A stretch of DNA of 52,054 nt from Lentilactobacillus farraginis DSM 18382 = JCM 14108 (GCF_000583655.1 NZ_BAKI01000013.1:1-52054), one strand, 5' to 3'. Numbered from the stretch's first letter, positions 37,430-48,144 are shown. Notes: generated from the sequence alone by a model not told the origin. Numbers and translations: made by a program.

Positions 37430-37675
37430 CTAAAATTGGTTAAAAGATCCTAAATCTATGGGGAATTTTTGAGTAATTAGGAAAAGGCTGAGACAAGTTA
37501 TATTGTCCGGCCCTTTTTTATTATAGCGACAACAGTCAAGCTGAAACGTTAATTGAAAGGCAGACTTATCCACGATTTGATAACGAGTAGGTGCTTGTGT
37601 AACATTTTTATATTCAAATTCAGGAGCGAACTGAAATGGTCTGTTAATCGCATTATCTAAGTCATATTGTAACAA
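37430..37675 (-). pseudogene. Possible gene remnant between rex and groES
   Basis: An 81-codon frame with coding-like composition in its first 50 codons (for example FQFAPEFEYKNVTQAPTRYQ) that then runs through the rex terminator. There is no ribosome binding site and a stop lies just upstream of the TTG start. I do not recognise it. It may be the relic of a gene or transposase, or chance. Many lactobacilli have a membrane protease gene in this position, absent here. Confidence 0.2.
37486..37520 (+). terminator. Terminator of rex
   Basis: GGCTG-A-GACAA (37486-37496) pairs with TTGTC-CGGCC (37503-37512) with one bulge and loop GTTATA, then CTTTTTTATT. Confidence 0.75.
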
Positions 37676-37734
37676 TGATTAGGGGGCTTGAACAAAAAAG
37701 AATCGGTTAAAGACTGGTTTAAACTGAAAAATCC

Positions 37735-37801
37735 TTGCAATTCGAGTCAAAAAATAATATATTATAAGCAGTGATTAGCACTTCTGTCATATGAGTGCTA
37801 A
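37735..37801 (+). promoter_or_regulatory. groESL promoter with CIRCE operator
   Basis: TTGCAA (37735-37740), 17 bases, TATATT (37758-37763). Just downstream is CIRCE: TTAGCACTT (37775-37783), 9 bases, GAGTGCTAA (37793-37801), one mismatch from consensus. HrcA repressor binds CIRCE, so the operon is heat-induced. The hrcA gene is not in the window. Confidence 0.95.
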
Positions 37802-37836
37802 TGATGCTAAAAATTGTTGCAAATGGAGGGACTAAC

Positions 37837-38121
37837 GTGTTAAAGCCATTAGGAGATCGCGTAATTATCGAAAGAGAAGAAGAAGAGGAAAAAAACGTTG
37901 GCGGCATTGTTTTAGCTGACAACGCTAAAAAGAAGCCTCAAACAGGGACGGTTGTTTCTGTTGGAGAAGGCCGCGTTTTGGATAACGGTCAAACTGTTGC
38001 CCCAGTTGTTAAAAAGGGTGACAAGGTTATGTTCGATAAGTACGCTGGTACGGAAATTGAAGATAACGACAAATCCTATTTAGTTTTACATGAAAAAGAT
38101 ATCGTCGCAATCGTTGAATAA
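37837..38121 (+). CDS. groES: Co-chaperonin GroES
   Basis: A 94-residue co-chaperonin beginning [19 protein letters not shown], with the mobile loop and [19 protein letters not shown] 37837 follows GGAGGG after 6 bases; upstream ATGs in the same frame lie in the operator region. First gene of groESL. Confidence 0.97.
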   Translation: MLKPLGDRVIIEREEEEEKNVGGIVLADNAKKKPQTGTVVSVGEGRVLDNGQTVAPVVKKGDKVMFDKYAGTEIEDNDKSYLVLHEKDIVAIVE

Positions 38122-38170
38122 TTGATTTGCGAATAACCGATTCAACAATTTTAAAAATAATCAAAAATAA

Positions 38171-39808
<1,638 letters not shown>

Positions 39809-39843
39809 AATCAAATAAAATAGTCATTAAGACAAACAAATTT

Positions 39844-39871
39844 AGCGTCCGAGCTTGTCGGGCGCTTTTTG
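39844..39871 (+). terminator. Terminator of groESL
   Basis: AGCGTCCGA (39844-39852) pairs with TCGGGCGCT (39858-39866; one G-U) around loop GCTTG, followed by TTTT. Confidence 0.85.
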
Positions 39872-39915
39872 TTGTTGTATGGTATTAGTGACTATTTTAT
39901 GTACATAATCAATAC

Positions 39916-39944
39916 TTGTATTTACCGGCAAGATGGACTATTAT
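39916..39944 (+). promoter_or_regulatory. Promoter of the KimA-like permease gene
   Basis: TTGTAT (39916-39921), 17 bases, TATTAT (39939-39944). The leader of about 40 bases is too short for a c-di-AMP riboswitch, which controls this gene in Bacillus. Confidence 0.7.
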
Positions 39945-39991
39945 TTTATGGTTCACCATGAATGGTAAATATGACAAAAGGAGTAACTATT

Positions 39992-41833
39992 ATGTGGCGA
40001 TATTTAAAGCGGCTCTTAATTGGTAAGCCGTTAAAAACCACTGACGAGGGCGGCCAGGCGTTAACGAAGTTTAAAGCACTGGCATTATTATCATCCGATG
40101 CTTTATCGTCAGTTGCTTACGGTACTGAACAAATTACCACGATCCTGATTACCTTATCAGCAGCTGCATTGATGTATCAGATTTGGGTTGCAGCGCTTGT
40201 TCTGATCCTGTTAGCTGCGATTACACTATCATATCAACAGATTATTCATGCCTATCCGTCTGGCGGTGGTGCATACGTTGTTGCCAGTACAAACTGGGGT
40301 GAACGGGCCGGATTAATTGCTGGTGGTTCACTATTGGTTGATTATATGCTGACGGTGGCGGTATCAACAACCTCGGCTACCGAAGCGATTACTTCGGCAA
40401 TCCCGAGTTTATATGCCCATCAAGTATTGATTTCATCATTGATTGTTGTGGGAATTATGTTGCTGAACTTGCGGGGGATTCGAGAGTCGGCTTCATTTCT
40501 AACATTGCCGGTTTATTTGTTTATCGTTATGATTATGGCGATGATTATTTACGGTGCTTACAACATCGTTACCGGTAACATTCAATATCATGCCGCTGCG
40601 CATATCGGCGCGCCGGTTGAGGGAATGACTTTAGTACTCTTCTTTCGGGCATTCTCATCCGGTTCATCTTCATTAACTGGTGTTGAAGCAATCAGTAATG
40701 CTGTGCCAAATTTTAAAAAGCCCAAGAGTCACAATGCCTCAGCAACTTTGGCGATTATGGCGACTATTCTGGCCGGCTTCTTTGGCGGCATTACTTTTCT
40801 GAGTTACTACCTTGGTATTATGCCGAACAGTCACGAAACGGTTCTTTCACAAATTGGTGTGGCGGTGTTTGGTCACGGCATCATTTATTACTTACTACAG
40901 TTGTCAACTGCGATGATTCTGGCAGTTGCCGCCAATACCGGTTTTTCCGCATTTCCAATTCTGGCTTATAACCTGGCGCGGGACAAGTTTTTGCCGCACG
41001 CCTATTTGGATAAGGGAGATCGACTGGGGTATTCCAACGGGATCATTTCGTTGGCGGTAGGGGCAATCGTTTTAATCATACTCTTTGGTGGTCGAACCAA
41101 TTCATTGATTCCATTGTATGCAGTTGGTGTTTTCATTCCATTTACATTGTCCCAGTCAGGTATGATTATTCATTGGCGCCGACACCGGGGTAAAAATTGG
41201 CAGTTAAAATCAATTATCAACTTTATTGGTGCGTTCATCTCATTGACGTTGGTGGTTTGTTTATTTCTGCTGAGATTCCCGAATGTTTGGCCATACCTGA
41301 TTGTAATGCCCATTTTACTGAGAATTTTCTATAAGATTAATCGACACTATAAACGGGTTGCGGAACAATTGCGGGTTGTCGAAGAAGACACTCAGATTAC
41401 GGCTACGCATCATTATGATGGGTCAACGGTAATTGTACTGGTCGGTGGGGTTACCCGGGTCACCGCCAACGCCATCAGTTACGCCCAGTCAATTGGTGAT
41501 TATGTCATTGCGATGCACGTTTCGTTTGATTCTAATCCGGAAAAAGAGCATAAAACCTCTGAAGAATTCAAAAAAGAGTTCCCGAATGTCCGGTTTGTTG
41601 ATATTCATTCATCATATCGTTCCATTGCCCAACCGACGTTGCGGTTTTGCGATGTCATCGCTAAGCGGGCGGCAGATCGAAATTATTCGACAACGGTGTT
41701 GGTACCGCAATTTGTGCCAAAGCATCGTTGGGAGAATTTACTGCATAACCAGACCAGCTTGCGATTACGGACGATTTTAAATTCACGTCAAAATATTATT
41801 ATTTCCAACTACAATTATCATCTAAAAGAGTAG
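39992..41833 (+). CDS. APC-superfamily permease, KimA (YdaO)-like potassium transporter
   Basis: A 613-residue protein with about twelve membrane segments and a cytosolic C-terminal domain (about residues 460-613). The start resembles Bacillus KimA closely: RYLKRLLIGKPLK, then LALLSSDALSSVAYGTEQI. KimA is a proton-driven high-affinity potassium importer shut off by c-di-AMP. ATG 39992 follows AAGGAGTAA. Assignment to KimA rather than an amino acid permease rests on the N-terminal signature and the C-terminal universal-stress-like domain. Confidence 0.8.
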   Translation: MWRYLKRLLIGKPLKTTDEGGQALTKFKALALLSSDALSSVAYGTEQITTILITLSAAALMYQIWVAALVLILLAAITLSYQQIIHAYPSGGGAYVVASTNWGERAGLIAGGSLLVDYMLTVAVSTTSATEAITSAIPSLYAHQVLISSLIVVGIMLLNLRGIRESASFLTLPVYLFIVMIMAMIIYGAYNIVTGNIQYHAAAHIGAPVEGMTLVLFFRAFSSGSSSLTGVEAISNAVPNFKKPKSHNASATLAIMATILAGFFGGITFLSYYLGIMPNSHETVLSQIGVAVFGHGIIYYLLQLSTAMILAVAANTGFSAFPILAYNLARDKFLPHAYLDKGDRLGYSNGIISLAVGAIVLIILFGGRTNSLIPLYAVGVFIPFTLSQSGMIIHWRRHRGKNWQLKSIINFIGAFISLTLVVCLFLLRFPNVWPYLIVMPILLRIFYKINRHYKRVAEQLRVVEEDTQITATHHYDGSTVIVLVGGVTRVTANAISYAQSIGDYVIAMHVSFDSNPEKEHKTSEEFKKEFPNVRFVDIHSSYRSIAQPTLRFCDVIAKRAADRNYSTTVLVPQFVPKHRWENLLHNQTSLRLRTILNSRQNIIISNYNYHLKE

Positions 41834-41893
41834 TTGTTTGAAAGATTCCCTTTAGGGTTAGCTGTTTAGCAGCCAGACCTGTTTGGAACTAAA

Positions 41894-41940
41894 AAATGGC
41901 GGTGTCTCAAGGAAACCAGTTCTTGGACACCGCCATTTCA
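41894..41940 (+). terminator. Terminator of the KimA-like gene
   Basis: AAATGGCGGTGTC (41894-41906) and GACACCGCCATTT (41926-41938) form a perfect 13-bp stem, extended by CAAG/CTTG inside. Confidence 0.85.
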
Positions 41941-41955
41941 CTATTTTCAATTACC

Positions 41956-42010
41956 AAACCAAAAGAGCAGACCATGTACTTTCGTACCTGATCCGCTCTT
42001 TTGGTTTAAG
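41956..42010. terminator. Terminator of lrgAB (likely bidirectional)
   Basis: AAACCAAAAGAGC (41956-41968) and GCTCTTTTGGTTT (41995-42007), a perfect 13-bp stem flanked by A and T runs on its two sides. Confidence 0.8.
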
Positions 42011-42022
42011 TTCATCAGAAGA

Positions 42023-42775
42023 TTATTTAATTAAGCCCATGAAGTTGGCAAATGTTGGTACAACCAAGTCAACAACAATTGAAATAATAACCACGGCAAT
42101 GGCGGCCATTGCACCGGATGCCGAACTTAATTGCAATGCTTTGGCAGAACCAACGGTATGTCCGGCAGTTCCTAAACCAAGTCCTTGACCAATTGGCTCA
42201 GTTAAGTGGAAGAGTTTAATCAACCAAGTTGCCAATGCGTAGATCAAAACAGCATTTAGGATACATGCCATTGCGGTGATTGCAGGTGTCCCGCCAATCG
42301 CGCCGGAAATCGGCATTGCGATCGCTGTCGTAGCAGCTTGAGGTAACATGGAAGCAATCCCATTGTTATCCATGCCAAGCAGCTTGGAAACGCCGTAGAT
42401 AACAAATAATGAAATAAATAAACCAACGATTAAAGAAATCAAAATTTCCAACCAGAAGCGTTTAACAATATCGTTTCGTTTGTAAAGCGGTACCGCAAAG
42501 GCGATGGTAGCCGGATTTAAGAACCAGAAGATAATATCGCCACCCGGTTTATAAGCGTTGGTATAGAACCAGGTTACATCAACGCCGAACGCCTTGGCCA
42601 TTAACCATAGAACGAAGATACCTAAAACCATGCCGACGAACAGTGGTTGGAAAAGGAAAAAGCCTTTGCCAATTTTAAAGAGCCATTGGCCGAACAGGAA
42701 CAAAAGAATTGATAAGCAAATCCCAAAAATTGGTGTTCCCAAATACGTGATAATGGTTGTTTGTGTCGCACTCAT
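42023..42775 (-). CDS. lrgB: LrgB family membrane protein
   Basis: A 250-residue protein with several membrane segments and the LrgB core SMLPQAATTAIAMPISGAIG and TPAITAMACILNAVLIYALA. LrgA and LrgB are holin/antiholin-like partners implicated in murein hydrolase control and, in some bacteria, pyruvate uptake. It follows lrgA by 21 bases. Confidence 0.92.
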   Translation of the reverse strand: MSATQTTIITYLGTPIFGICLSILLFLFGQWLFKIGKGFFLFQPLFVGMVLGIFVLWLMAKAFGVDVTWFYTNAYKPGGDIIFWFLNPATIAFAVPLYKRNDIVKRFWLEILISLIVGLFISLFVIYGVSKLLGMDNNGIASMLPQAATTAIAMPISGAIGGTPAITAMACILNAVLIYALATWLIKLFHLTEPIGQGLGLGTAGHTVGSAKALQLSSASGAMAAIAVVIISIVVDLVVPTFANFMGLIK

Positions 42776-42796
42776 TTATAACTCACCCTTTCCGCG

Positions 42797-43246
42797 TTAT
42801 TTTTTAACTTCATCACTGACACTAACATCACCGTGGAAAACGGTTTTTCGAATCCAGATGAAGAATGATGTTGTGTAGGCAACGACAACCAGTAAGACAA
42901 CAGTTGAAATAATAATTGCAATAATAATTTGAAGCCCTTGAGCCTTCATAATGTTAAGAGAAGCGGTCAATTGGATTCCTGATGGTACAAACAGAAATGC
43001 AATCAAACTGATCATGAAAGTTGCAAACTTATCGACCCACTCTACCTTTACGATATGAAAGGTTAATAATAAATAAAGTAAAACAAGACCAATAACCGGC
43101 ACTGGAACAGGGAATGTCGGTGGGAATAATGGTGAAATCAAACTTGAAACAAATAAGACAGCCGCAAAAATGCCCATTTGGACTAAAATAGGCGCATCTT
43201 TTTTCTCATCTGATGTAGTTTGTGTAACTTTTGCTTTGTCAGCCAT
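42797..43246 (-). CDS. lrgA: LrgA family (CidA/LrgA, holin-like) membrane protein
   Basis: A 149-residue protein with four membrane segments after a charged N-terminus of about 20 residues; LISPLFPPTFPVPVPVIGLVLLYL is the family core. It pairs with lrgB. Its promoter is well defined (43310-43338), with AAAGGAG upstream of the ATG at 43246. Confidence 0.9.
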   Translation of the reverse strand: MADKAKVTQTTSDEKKDAPILVQMGIFAAVLFVSSLISPLFPPTFPVPVPVIGLVLLYLLLTFHIVKVEWVDKFATFMISLIAFLFVPSGIQLTASLNIMKAQGLQIIIAIIISTVVLLVVVAYTTSFFIWIRKTVFHGDVSVSDEVKK

Positions 43247-43309
43247 GCTGAAAACTCCTTTCGTTTGTGAAATAAAGATTTACATAAATCTTGTTATCTT
43301 ACAAGTTCA

Positions 43310-43338
43310 AGTATAATTGTTTTTGTGAAATATGACAA
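43310..43338 (-). promoter_or_regulatory. Promoter of lrgAB
   Basis: On the - strand TTGTCA (43338-43333), 17 bases, TATACT (43315-43310). TTGTGAAATATGACAA (43324-43339) overlaps the -35 and is a weak dyad, possibly an operator. Confidence 0.7.
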
Positions 43339-43396
43339 TTAAAAAACCCGTTTCAAGCAAAAAATGTGAATAAATGTACAAATAGTAAGTGCAGAC

Positions 43397-43410
43397 AAAA
43401 AGCGCTTTCC
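43397..43410. promoter_or_regulatory. Candidate CcpA site (cre) between lrgA and tagO
   Basis: AAAAAGCGCTTTCC contains the perfect palindrome AAAGCGCTTT of strong cre sites. It lies about 60 bases upstream of the lrgA -35 and 35 upstream of the tagO -35, so either could be the target. Confidence 0.55.
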
Positions 43411-43444
43411 TATAATCGCTTATTTATCAAGTATTAGCCGTGGG

Positions 43445-43473
43445 TTGTTTTTATGAAACGGCGTCTGTATAAT
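43445..43473 (+). promoter_or_regulatory. Promoter of tagO
   Basis: TTGTTT (43445-43450), 17 bases, TATAAT (43468-43473), about 43 bases before the start codon. Confidence 0.75.
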
Positions 43474-43515
43474 TGATTTGATAAGAAATGTAAGGAAGTT
43501 AGCGAGGTTTCAAAT

Positions 43516-44622
43516 TTGAAATTCGAAATCATTGTGTCTTTATTTGCAACTATGATTATTTCGGCTGTCTTAACGCCATTTATACGGAAGCTGGCGTTTG
43601 CCGTCGGGGCCGAAGATCGACCGAATAAACGTCGGGTTAATAAAATTCCAATGCCAACAATTGGTGGGTTGGCCATTTTTATTGCCTACACATTTTGTAC
43701 AATGGTGTTATTGCGAAATCAATTCCCGACTAAAATACTTTGGGGGATTTATGGTGGCGAAACAATTATTATCTTAACGGGGATTATTGACGATATTTTT
43801 GTATTACGGCCACGCCAAAAAGTCTTGGGCATTTCAATTGCTGCCTTATGGGTTTATTTTTTTGCCGGCGTTAAAATGACAACGATTACGCTGCCCTTCT
43901 TTACGCTTCACTTGGGCTGGCTGAGTTTACCGGTGACTTGGCTTTGGATTTTGGCGATCACTAATGCTGTTAACTTAATTGATGGTTTGGATGGTTTAGC
44001 GACCGGTGTTTCAATTATTGCACTGACAACAATGGGCATTACCGGTATGTTTTTCTTAAATGTCGGAAATATTTTTGTTTCGATTATGATTTTTGCATTA
44101 GTTGCCTCCTGTGTCGGTTTTTTGCCATACAATTTTTTTCCGGCGCGAATTTACCTCGGAGATACCGGTGCGCTTTTTATTGGATTCATGATGTCGGTAT
44201 TTTCGCTGTTTGGTTTGAAAAACGCGACTTTTATTACCCTGTTAATTCCGGTAATGATTTTAGGGGTTCCCATCACGGATACGGTCTATGCAATCTTTCG
44301 ACGGTTGTTGAACCGTGAACCGATTTCTCATGCGGATAAACGCCATTTACATCATCGATTGATGCAGATTGGGTTAACTCATCGACAAACGGTTTTGGTT
44401 ATTTATGGGATTGCGTTGATTTTCTCGTTTATTTCGCTGCTATACCCGATTTCAACTTTGTGGGGGTCCATTCTTTTGACAATTGCGGTTTTAATCGGAC
44501 TGGAGCTGTTTGTTGAAACGATCGGCTTGGTTGGTGAGGATCGACAACCACTTCTGAATGGCATTAAAAAGCTGGTCAAGGACACTACCAGTAAGGAAAA
44601 TCACGGTAAAGAAGAAAAGTAG
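43516..44622 (+). CDS. tagO: Undecaprenyl-phosphate N-acetylglucosamine-1-phosphate transferase
   Basis: A 368-residue membrane enzyme with about ten segments that starts wall teichoic acid (and related glycopolymer) synthesis. Conserved motifs: DRPNKRRVNKIPMPTIGG, the aspartates of GIIDDIF, NAVNLIDGLDGLATG and the HHRLMQIG loop. TTG 43516 follows GCGAGG. Monocistronic, between a defined promoter and a strong terminator. Confidence 0.94.
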   Translation: MKFEIIVSLFATMIISAVLTPFIRKLAFAVGAEDRPNKRRVNKIPMPTIGGLAIFIAYTFCTMVLLRNQFPTKILWGIYGGETIIILTGIIDDIFVLRPRQKVLGISIAALWVYFFAGVKMTTITLPFFTLHLGWLSLPVTWLWILAITNAVNLIDGLDGLATGVSIIALTTMGITGMFFLNVGNIFVSIMIFALVASCVGFLPYNFFPARIYLGDTGALFIGFMMSVFSLFGLKNATFITLLIPVMILGVPITDTVYAIFRRLLNREPISHADKRHLHHRLMQIGLTHRQTVLVIYGIALIFSFISLLYPISTLWGSILLTIAVLIGLELFVETIGLVGEDRQPLLNGIKKLVKDTTSKENHGKEEK

Positions 44623-44669
44623 CCTTTTCAGGATTACATAATTGCCCTATAAATGATCCTGGCTGAAAT

Positions 44670-44725
44670 AAAACAGGCTTTCTGATTAGATCTCCTTTGT
44701 GGGGGAGACTCAGAAAGCCTGTTTT
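44670..44725. terminator. Bidirectional terminator between tagO and yigZ
   Basis: AAAACAGGCTTTCTGA (44670-44685) and TCAGAAAGCCTGTTTT (44710-44725) form a perfect 16-bp stem; the loop has an inner TCTCC/GGAGA stem. It separates convergent genes. Confidence 0.92.
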
Positions 44726-44727
44726 AG

Positions 44728-45396
44728 TTATTGTCGATGTTCGACATCTTCACGTTTGGCTCGGGAAAACGGCTCTTCAAACAATTGATAATCGCCAATC
44801 ACAAACGAAACCTTTCCCCCGAGAAGATCCAGGATCCGCTGTTGAAAGTCTTTAAGCTCGGCATCCCTGATTGCGACCGTAACTTGGATGTTAGCGCCAT
44901 AGACGGTGTCTTGGATTGATATGTTTTCATTATCCAGGTGATATTTTAAGGAATCATACTGACTGTAATCAATCGTTAACGTAACGCTTCTCTTGGATAC
45001 CAGATTCACAATGCCGACTTTGTCAATCGTTGAAGAAGTTGCGTTACTGTAAGCCCTGATAAGGCCGCCAGCGCCTAGTTTGATGCCGCCAAAGTATCTG
45101 GTTACAACAGCCAAAACGTTGTGCAGCTCATTCATCTTGAGTGCTTCGAGAATTGGCACCCCGGCAGTCCCTGAAGGCTCACCGTTGTCACTTTCCCGTT
45201 GAATTTGATCTTGATCACCAAGTAAATACGCGTAGCAGTTATGGGTTGCTTTGGCATTTTCCTTACTAACGTCGGCAATTGTTTCTTTTGCCTGCGCTTC
45301 ATCTTTAATTCGAGCCAGGGTACAAATGAATCGGGATTTTTTAATGATGATTTCGTGCGTGCCGTTTTCTTTGATTGTGAGTGATGGTTTTGTCAA
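44728..45396 (-). CDS. YigZ/IMPACT family protein
   Basis: A 222-residue protein with the UPF0029 N-terminal domain; ATHNCYAYLLG, SDNGEPSGTAGVPIL (about residues 70-84) and TRYFGGIKLGAGGLIRAY are the family signature. The C-terminal DUF1949 domain follows. IMPACT proteins are linked to translation control in eukaryotes; the bacterial role is unclear. It starts at TTG 45396 behind AGGAGGT. Divergent from comFA with a 46-base gap. Confidence 0.93.
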   Translation of the reverse strand: MTKPSLTIKENGTHEIIIKKSRFICTLARIKDEAQAKETIADVSKENAKATHNCYAYLLGDQDQIQRESDNGEPSGTAGVPILEALKMNELHNVLAVVTRYFGGIKLGAGGLIRAYSNATSSTIDKVGIVNLVSKRSVTLTIDYSQYDSLKYHLDNENISIQDTVYGANIQVTVAIRDAELKDFQQRILDLLGGKVSFVIGDYQLFEEPFSRAKREDVEHRQ

Positions 45397-45442
45397 AAAG
45401 ATACCTCCTAAAAACCGTATTTAAATTCTGTGAGGTGTTAAT

Positions 45443-46769
45443 ATGATTAATCATATATCAGAGTTGTTTGGCCGCCAAATAAACGAATTGGAATTGCCGG
45501 TAAAGTTTAAAAATGACTGCCGACTGTCATTTCGGCCGGCAGTCATCATCAAGAGTGGGCGCCTGGTGTGCCAGGTGTCATACCAAATTAAATCCGGCCG
45601 TAGCCCAACTGCCGGATAATCAGTATTATTGTTACGCGTGTATTCAAATGGGTCGAATGGATACACTGCATCGACTGGTTACGGTTGCCGAGCCAAATCA
45701 GTTTGCCAAAATAGTTAAGCCGATGTCTTGGCAGGGGCAATTAACTAATCTGCAGCAACAATGCGCGGATCAGGTTGTAAAAATATTTGATCAACGGCAG
45801 CGCCATCTGTTGTGGGCGGTGACGGGAGCTGGTAAAACGGAAATGCTTTTTCCGGCAATTGCGTGGGCAGTGAGTCAAGGGCTGCGAGTTGGCATCGCGT
45901 CACCAAGAGTGGATGTCTGCATTGAACTTTTTCCGCGGATTAAAGCAGCTTTCGAACAGGTTTCCTGTATACTGCTTCACGGAAAAGCCGACCAGCCTTA
46001 TCAGTATTGTCAGATTACTGTTTGTACGACTCATCAGTTACTCAGATTTTATCACGCCTTTGATGTGATGGTAATTGACGAGGTGGATGTCTTTCCCTTT
46101 GCCGGCAATCAAATGCTTCATTTTGCCGTTCAAAACGCGATTAAGCCCGGTGGCGGCATTCTTTATTTAACTGCGACACCGGATGAAGCATTGATGCGAC
46201 AGATCCGGCAAAAAAAGTTATCGGTCAGTTATCTGCCAATCCGCTATCATGGCTTTTTACTGCCGACTGTCAAGATTATCAAAAGTCGGCATTTAAAGCA
46301 AAAGATTGATCAAAAGCAACTGCCTCAATCGGTACTGCGAATGATTATTAAATTACTTCAACAGCGGCAGCGGTTTTTATTATTTGTGCCGAGAATCAAA
46401 GACCTGACCTTGGTCAGTGAGGCGCTGAACCGGGCTGCAATCACCGGACGTTTTTTAACGGTTTATTCTGCGGACCCTAAAAGAATTGAAAAAGTAGCGG
46501 CGATGCGTGATCAAACCGTTGATTTTTTAATAACGACAACGATTTTGGAACGTGGCGTTACGTTTCCCGGTATTGATGTGATTGTGTTGAAAGCGGATGA
46601 TGAAATCTTTTCAGCTTCGGCACTGGTTCAAATTGCCGGGCGAGTGGGCCGAAACAGTGCTCGGCCAACCGGACGGGTTCTTTTTTATTGCGAACGACGG
46701 ACGAAAACGATCCGATCGTGTGACAATCAGATCCGGCAAATGAATCGAAAGGCGACCCGTCTAAAATGA
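45443..46769 (+). CDS. comFA: Late competence DEAD-box helicase ComFA (frameshift as sequenced)
   Basis: ATP-dependent helicase that helps pull DNA across the membrane during transformation; about 441 residues. The natural start is ATG 45443, 5 bases after GAGGTG, giving NHISELFGRQINELELPV, the typical ComFA N-terminus. That frame ends at 45621. The rest lies in another frame, with zinc cysteines (CARC, CYAC), Walker A WAVTGAGKTEM, VIDEVD, LTATP and QIAGRVGRN. The shift needs one base removed (for example in GGG near 45556) or two added, unlike the one-base losses elsewhere. It is followed by comFC with overlapping stop/start. Confidence 0.85.
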
Positions 46770-47454
46770 ATTGCTATTATGTCAGGCCCCGTTAAGCACC
46801 GCTCTGACACTGGAAAAAATTTTCTCGTTTCAAAAAGTGCGGCCACCCCGAGCCTGCGCCAAGTGTTTGTCACAGTTTAAGCCGCTTTTGGACTGTCAAA
46901 CGTGTCGAGTCTGCGGTAGACGGGCTGTCGATTTGTCAGATGATACCTGTTTGGACTGTCATAAGTGGCGTCAACAGTTTCCATACCCGTTTGTCAATCA
47001 AGCGCTTTTTGAATATAACGCTGCGATGAAAGATTTTATGAAGCAGTATAAATTTTTGGGTGATTATCGCCTAAGAGCGGTTTTTAACCAGCTGGTAACA
47101 GCCAGGCTCAAACAGTCAGGGCGTTTAATTGTGACTGTTCCAATTCACCCAAATACTTTTGAGGAACGGGGGTTTAATCAAGTGTTGGGGTTGTGTGAAG
47201 GTGTTCAAACCGTTTCCTGCCTTAAAACCTGCCAGATAACGAAGCACACACGCCAATCGGAAAAGGACCGGGCTGCCCGGCTTCAAACAGCCCAGCCCTT
47301 TGAATTTGTCGAGCCGGCCGGTTCACTTATTCGGGGAAAAGCGATTATTATTGTGGATGATGTTTACACGACCGGGACAACCATCCGTCATGCTGCAAGC
47401 TTATTATATCAAGCGGGTGCCAATTCTGTGACCGGATTGACACTGGCGCGTTGA
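46766..47454 (+). CDS. comFC: Late competence phosphoribosyltransferase-like protein ComFC (one-base frameshift as sequenced)
   Basis: A protein of about 229 residues. The natural start is ATG 46766, overlapping the comFA stop (ATGA). Adding one C at 46773 (TGC-CTA) yields MNCLLCQAPLST, supplying the first pair of zinc cysteines; CAKC and CRVC give the rest. The C-terminal part has the phosphoribosyltransferase-type motif IIIVDDVYTTGTTIRHA (about residues 193-209). As sequenced, a shortened frame starts at TTG 46771. ComFC is needed for DNA uptake together with ComFA. Confidence 0.9.
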
Positions 47455-47473
47455 ATTATTTGAAGCCTGATGA

Positions 47474-47560
47474 TTGTTAAAATGCAAACTTTCATTTATA
47501 CTAAAGTTGTAGCCGATAATGAAATCACTTTCATTACCGGACCATTAAACCATTAATGGT
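47474..47560 (+). promoter_or_regulatory. Promoter and hairpin leader of hpf
   Basis: TTGTTA (47474-47479), 17 bases, TATACT (47497-47502). The leader has a perfect stem TAATGAAA/TTTCATTA (47517-47524, 47529-47536) and the palindrome ACCATTAATGGT (47549-47560) just before the ribosome binding site AAGGGAG. Confidence 0.65.
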
Positions 47561-47576
47561 GAAGGGAGAGAACGTT

Positions 47577-48140
47577 ATGCTAATTTTTAACATTCGTGGA
47601 GAAAATATCGAGGTCACTCAAGCGATTCGTGATTACGTTGAAAAGCGAATCAGCAAACTGGAAAAATACTTCGAAAAGGACATGAAGAATACTGCTCATG
47701 TCAATTTGAGGGTTTATCCGGATAAACAAGCTAAAGTTGAGGTAACCATTCCTTTGCCATTTCTAACTCTACGGGCTGAAGAACTTTCCAACGATTTGTA
47801 TGCCAGCGTTGATTTGGTAACCGATAAACTCGAACGTCAGATTCGAAAATATAAAACCAAGGTTAACCGTAAATCTCGCGAAAAAGGCTTCAAGAACTTG
47901 GAATTTGTTCCTACTGATGATCAGGCAGCTTCCGATAATGATGATAATCAATCACAATTTGATGTGGTTCGAACAAAGCGCTTAGCCTTGAAACCAATGG
48001 ATAACGAAGAGGCAATTCTTCAAATGGATATGCTGGGCCATGACTTCTTTATTTATGAAGACGCCGATACATCAAATATTGACATTGTTTACCGTCGTAA
48101 TGATGGTCGTTATGGCTTGATTGAGACCGGTGAAGAATAG
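47577..48140 (+). CDS. hpf: Ribosome hibernation-promoting factor, long form
   Basis: A 187-residue HPF. The N-terminal domain (about 1-100) binds the decoding centre of idle ribosomes; the C-terminal domain (FDVVRTKRLALKPMDNEEAI, then DFFIYEDADT) dimerises to form 100S ribosomes. ATG 47577 follows AAGGGAG. The comFC-hpf-secA-prfB order is standard in lactobacilli. Confidence 0.96.
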   Translation: MLIFNIRGENIEVTQAIRDYVEKRISKLEKYFEKDMKNTAHVNLRVYPDKQAKVEVTIPLPFLTLRAEELSNDLYASVDLVTDKLERQIRKYKTKVNRKSREKGFKNLEFVPTDDQAASDNDDNQSQFDVVRTKRLALKPMDNEEAILQMDMLGHDFFIYEDADTSNIDIVYRRNDGRYGLIETGEE

Positions 48141-48144
48141 CTTT

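Noticed and set aside
37795..37836. groES start at ATG codons upstream of 37837
   Set aside because: These lie in or directly beside the CIRCE operator; GTG 37837 has the ribosome binding site and the family N-terminus.
39872..39991. c-di-AMP (ydaO-type) riboswitch before the KimA-like gene
   Set aside because: The promoter at 39916-39944 leaves about 40 bases of leader, far too short, and no conserved core is seen.
43324..43339. Rex-like operator at the lrgA promoter
   Set aside because: TTGTGAAATATGACAA has one good half only; the second half lacks TTCACAA.
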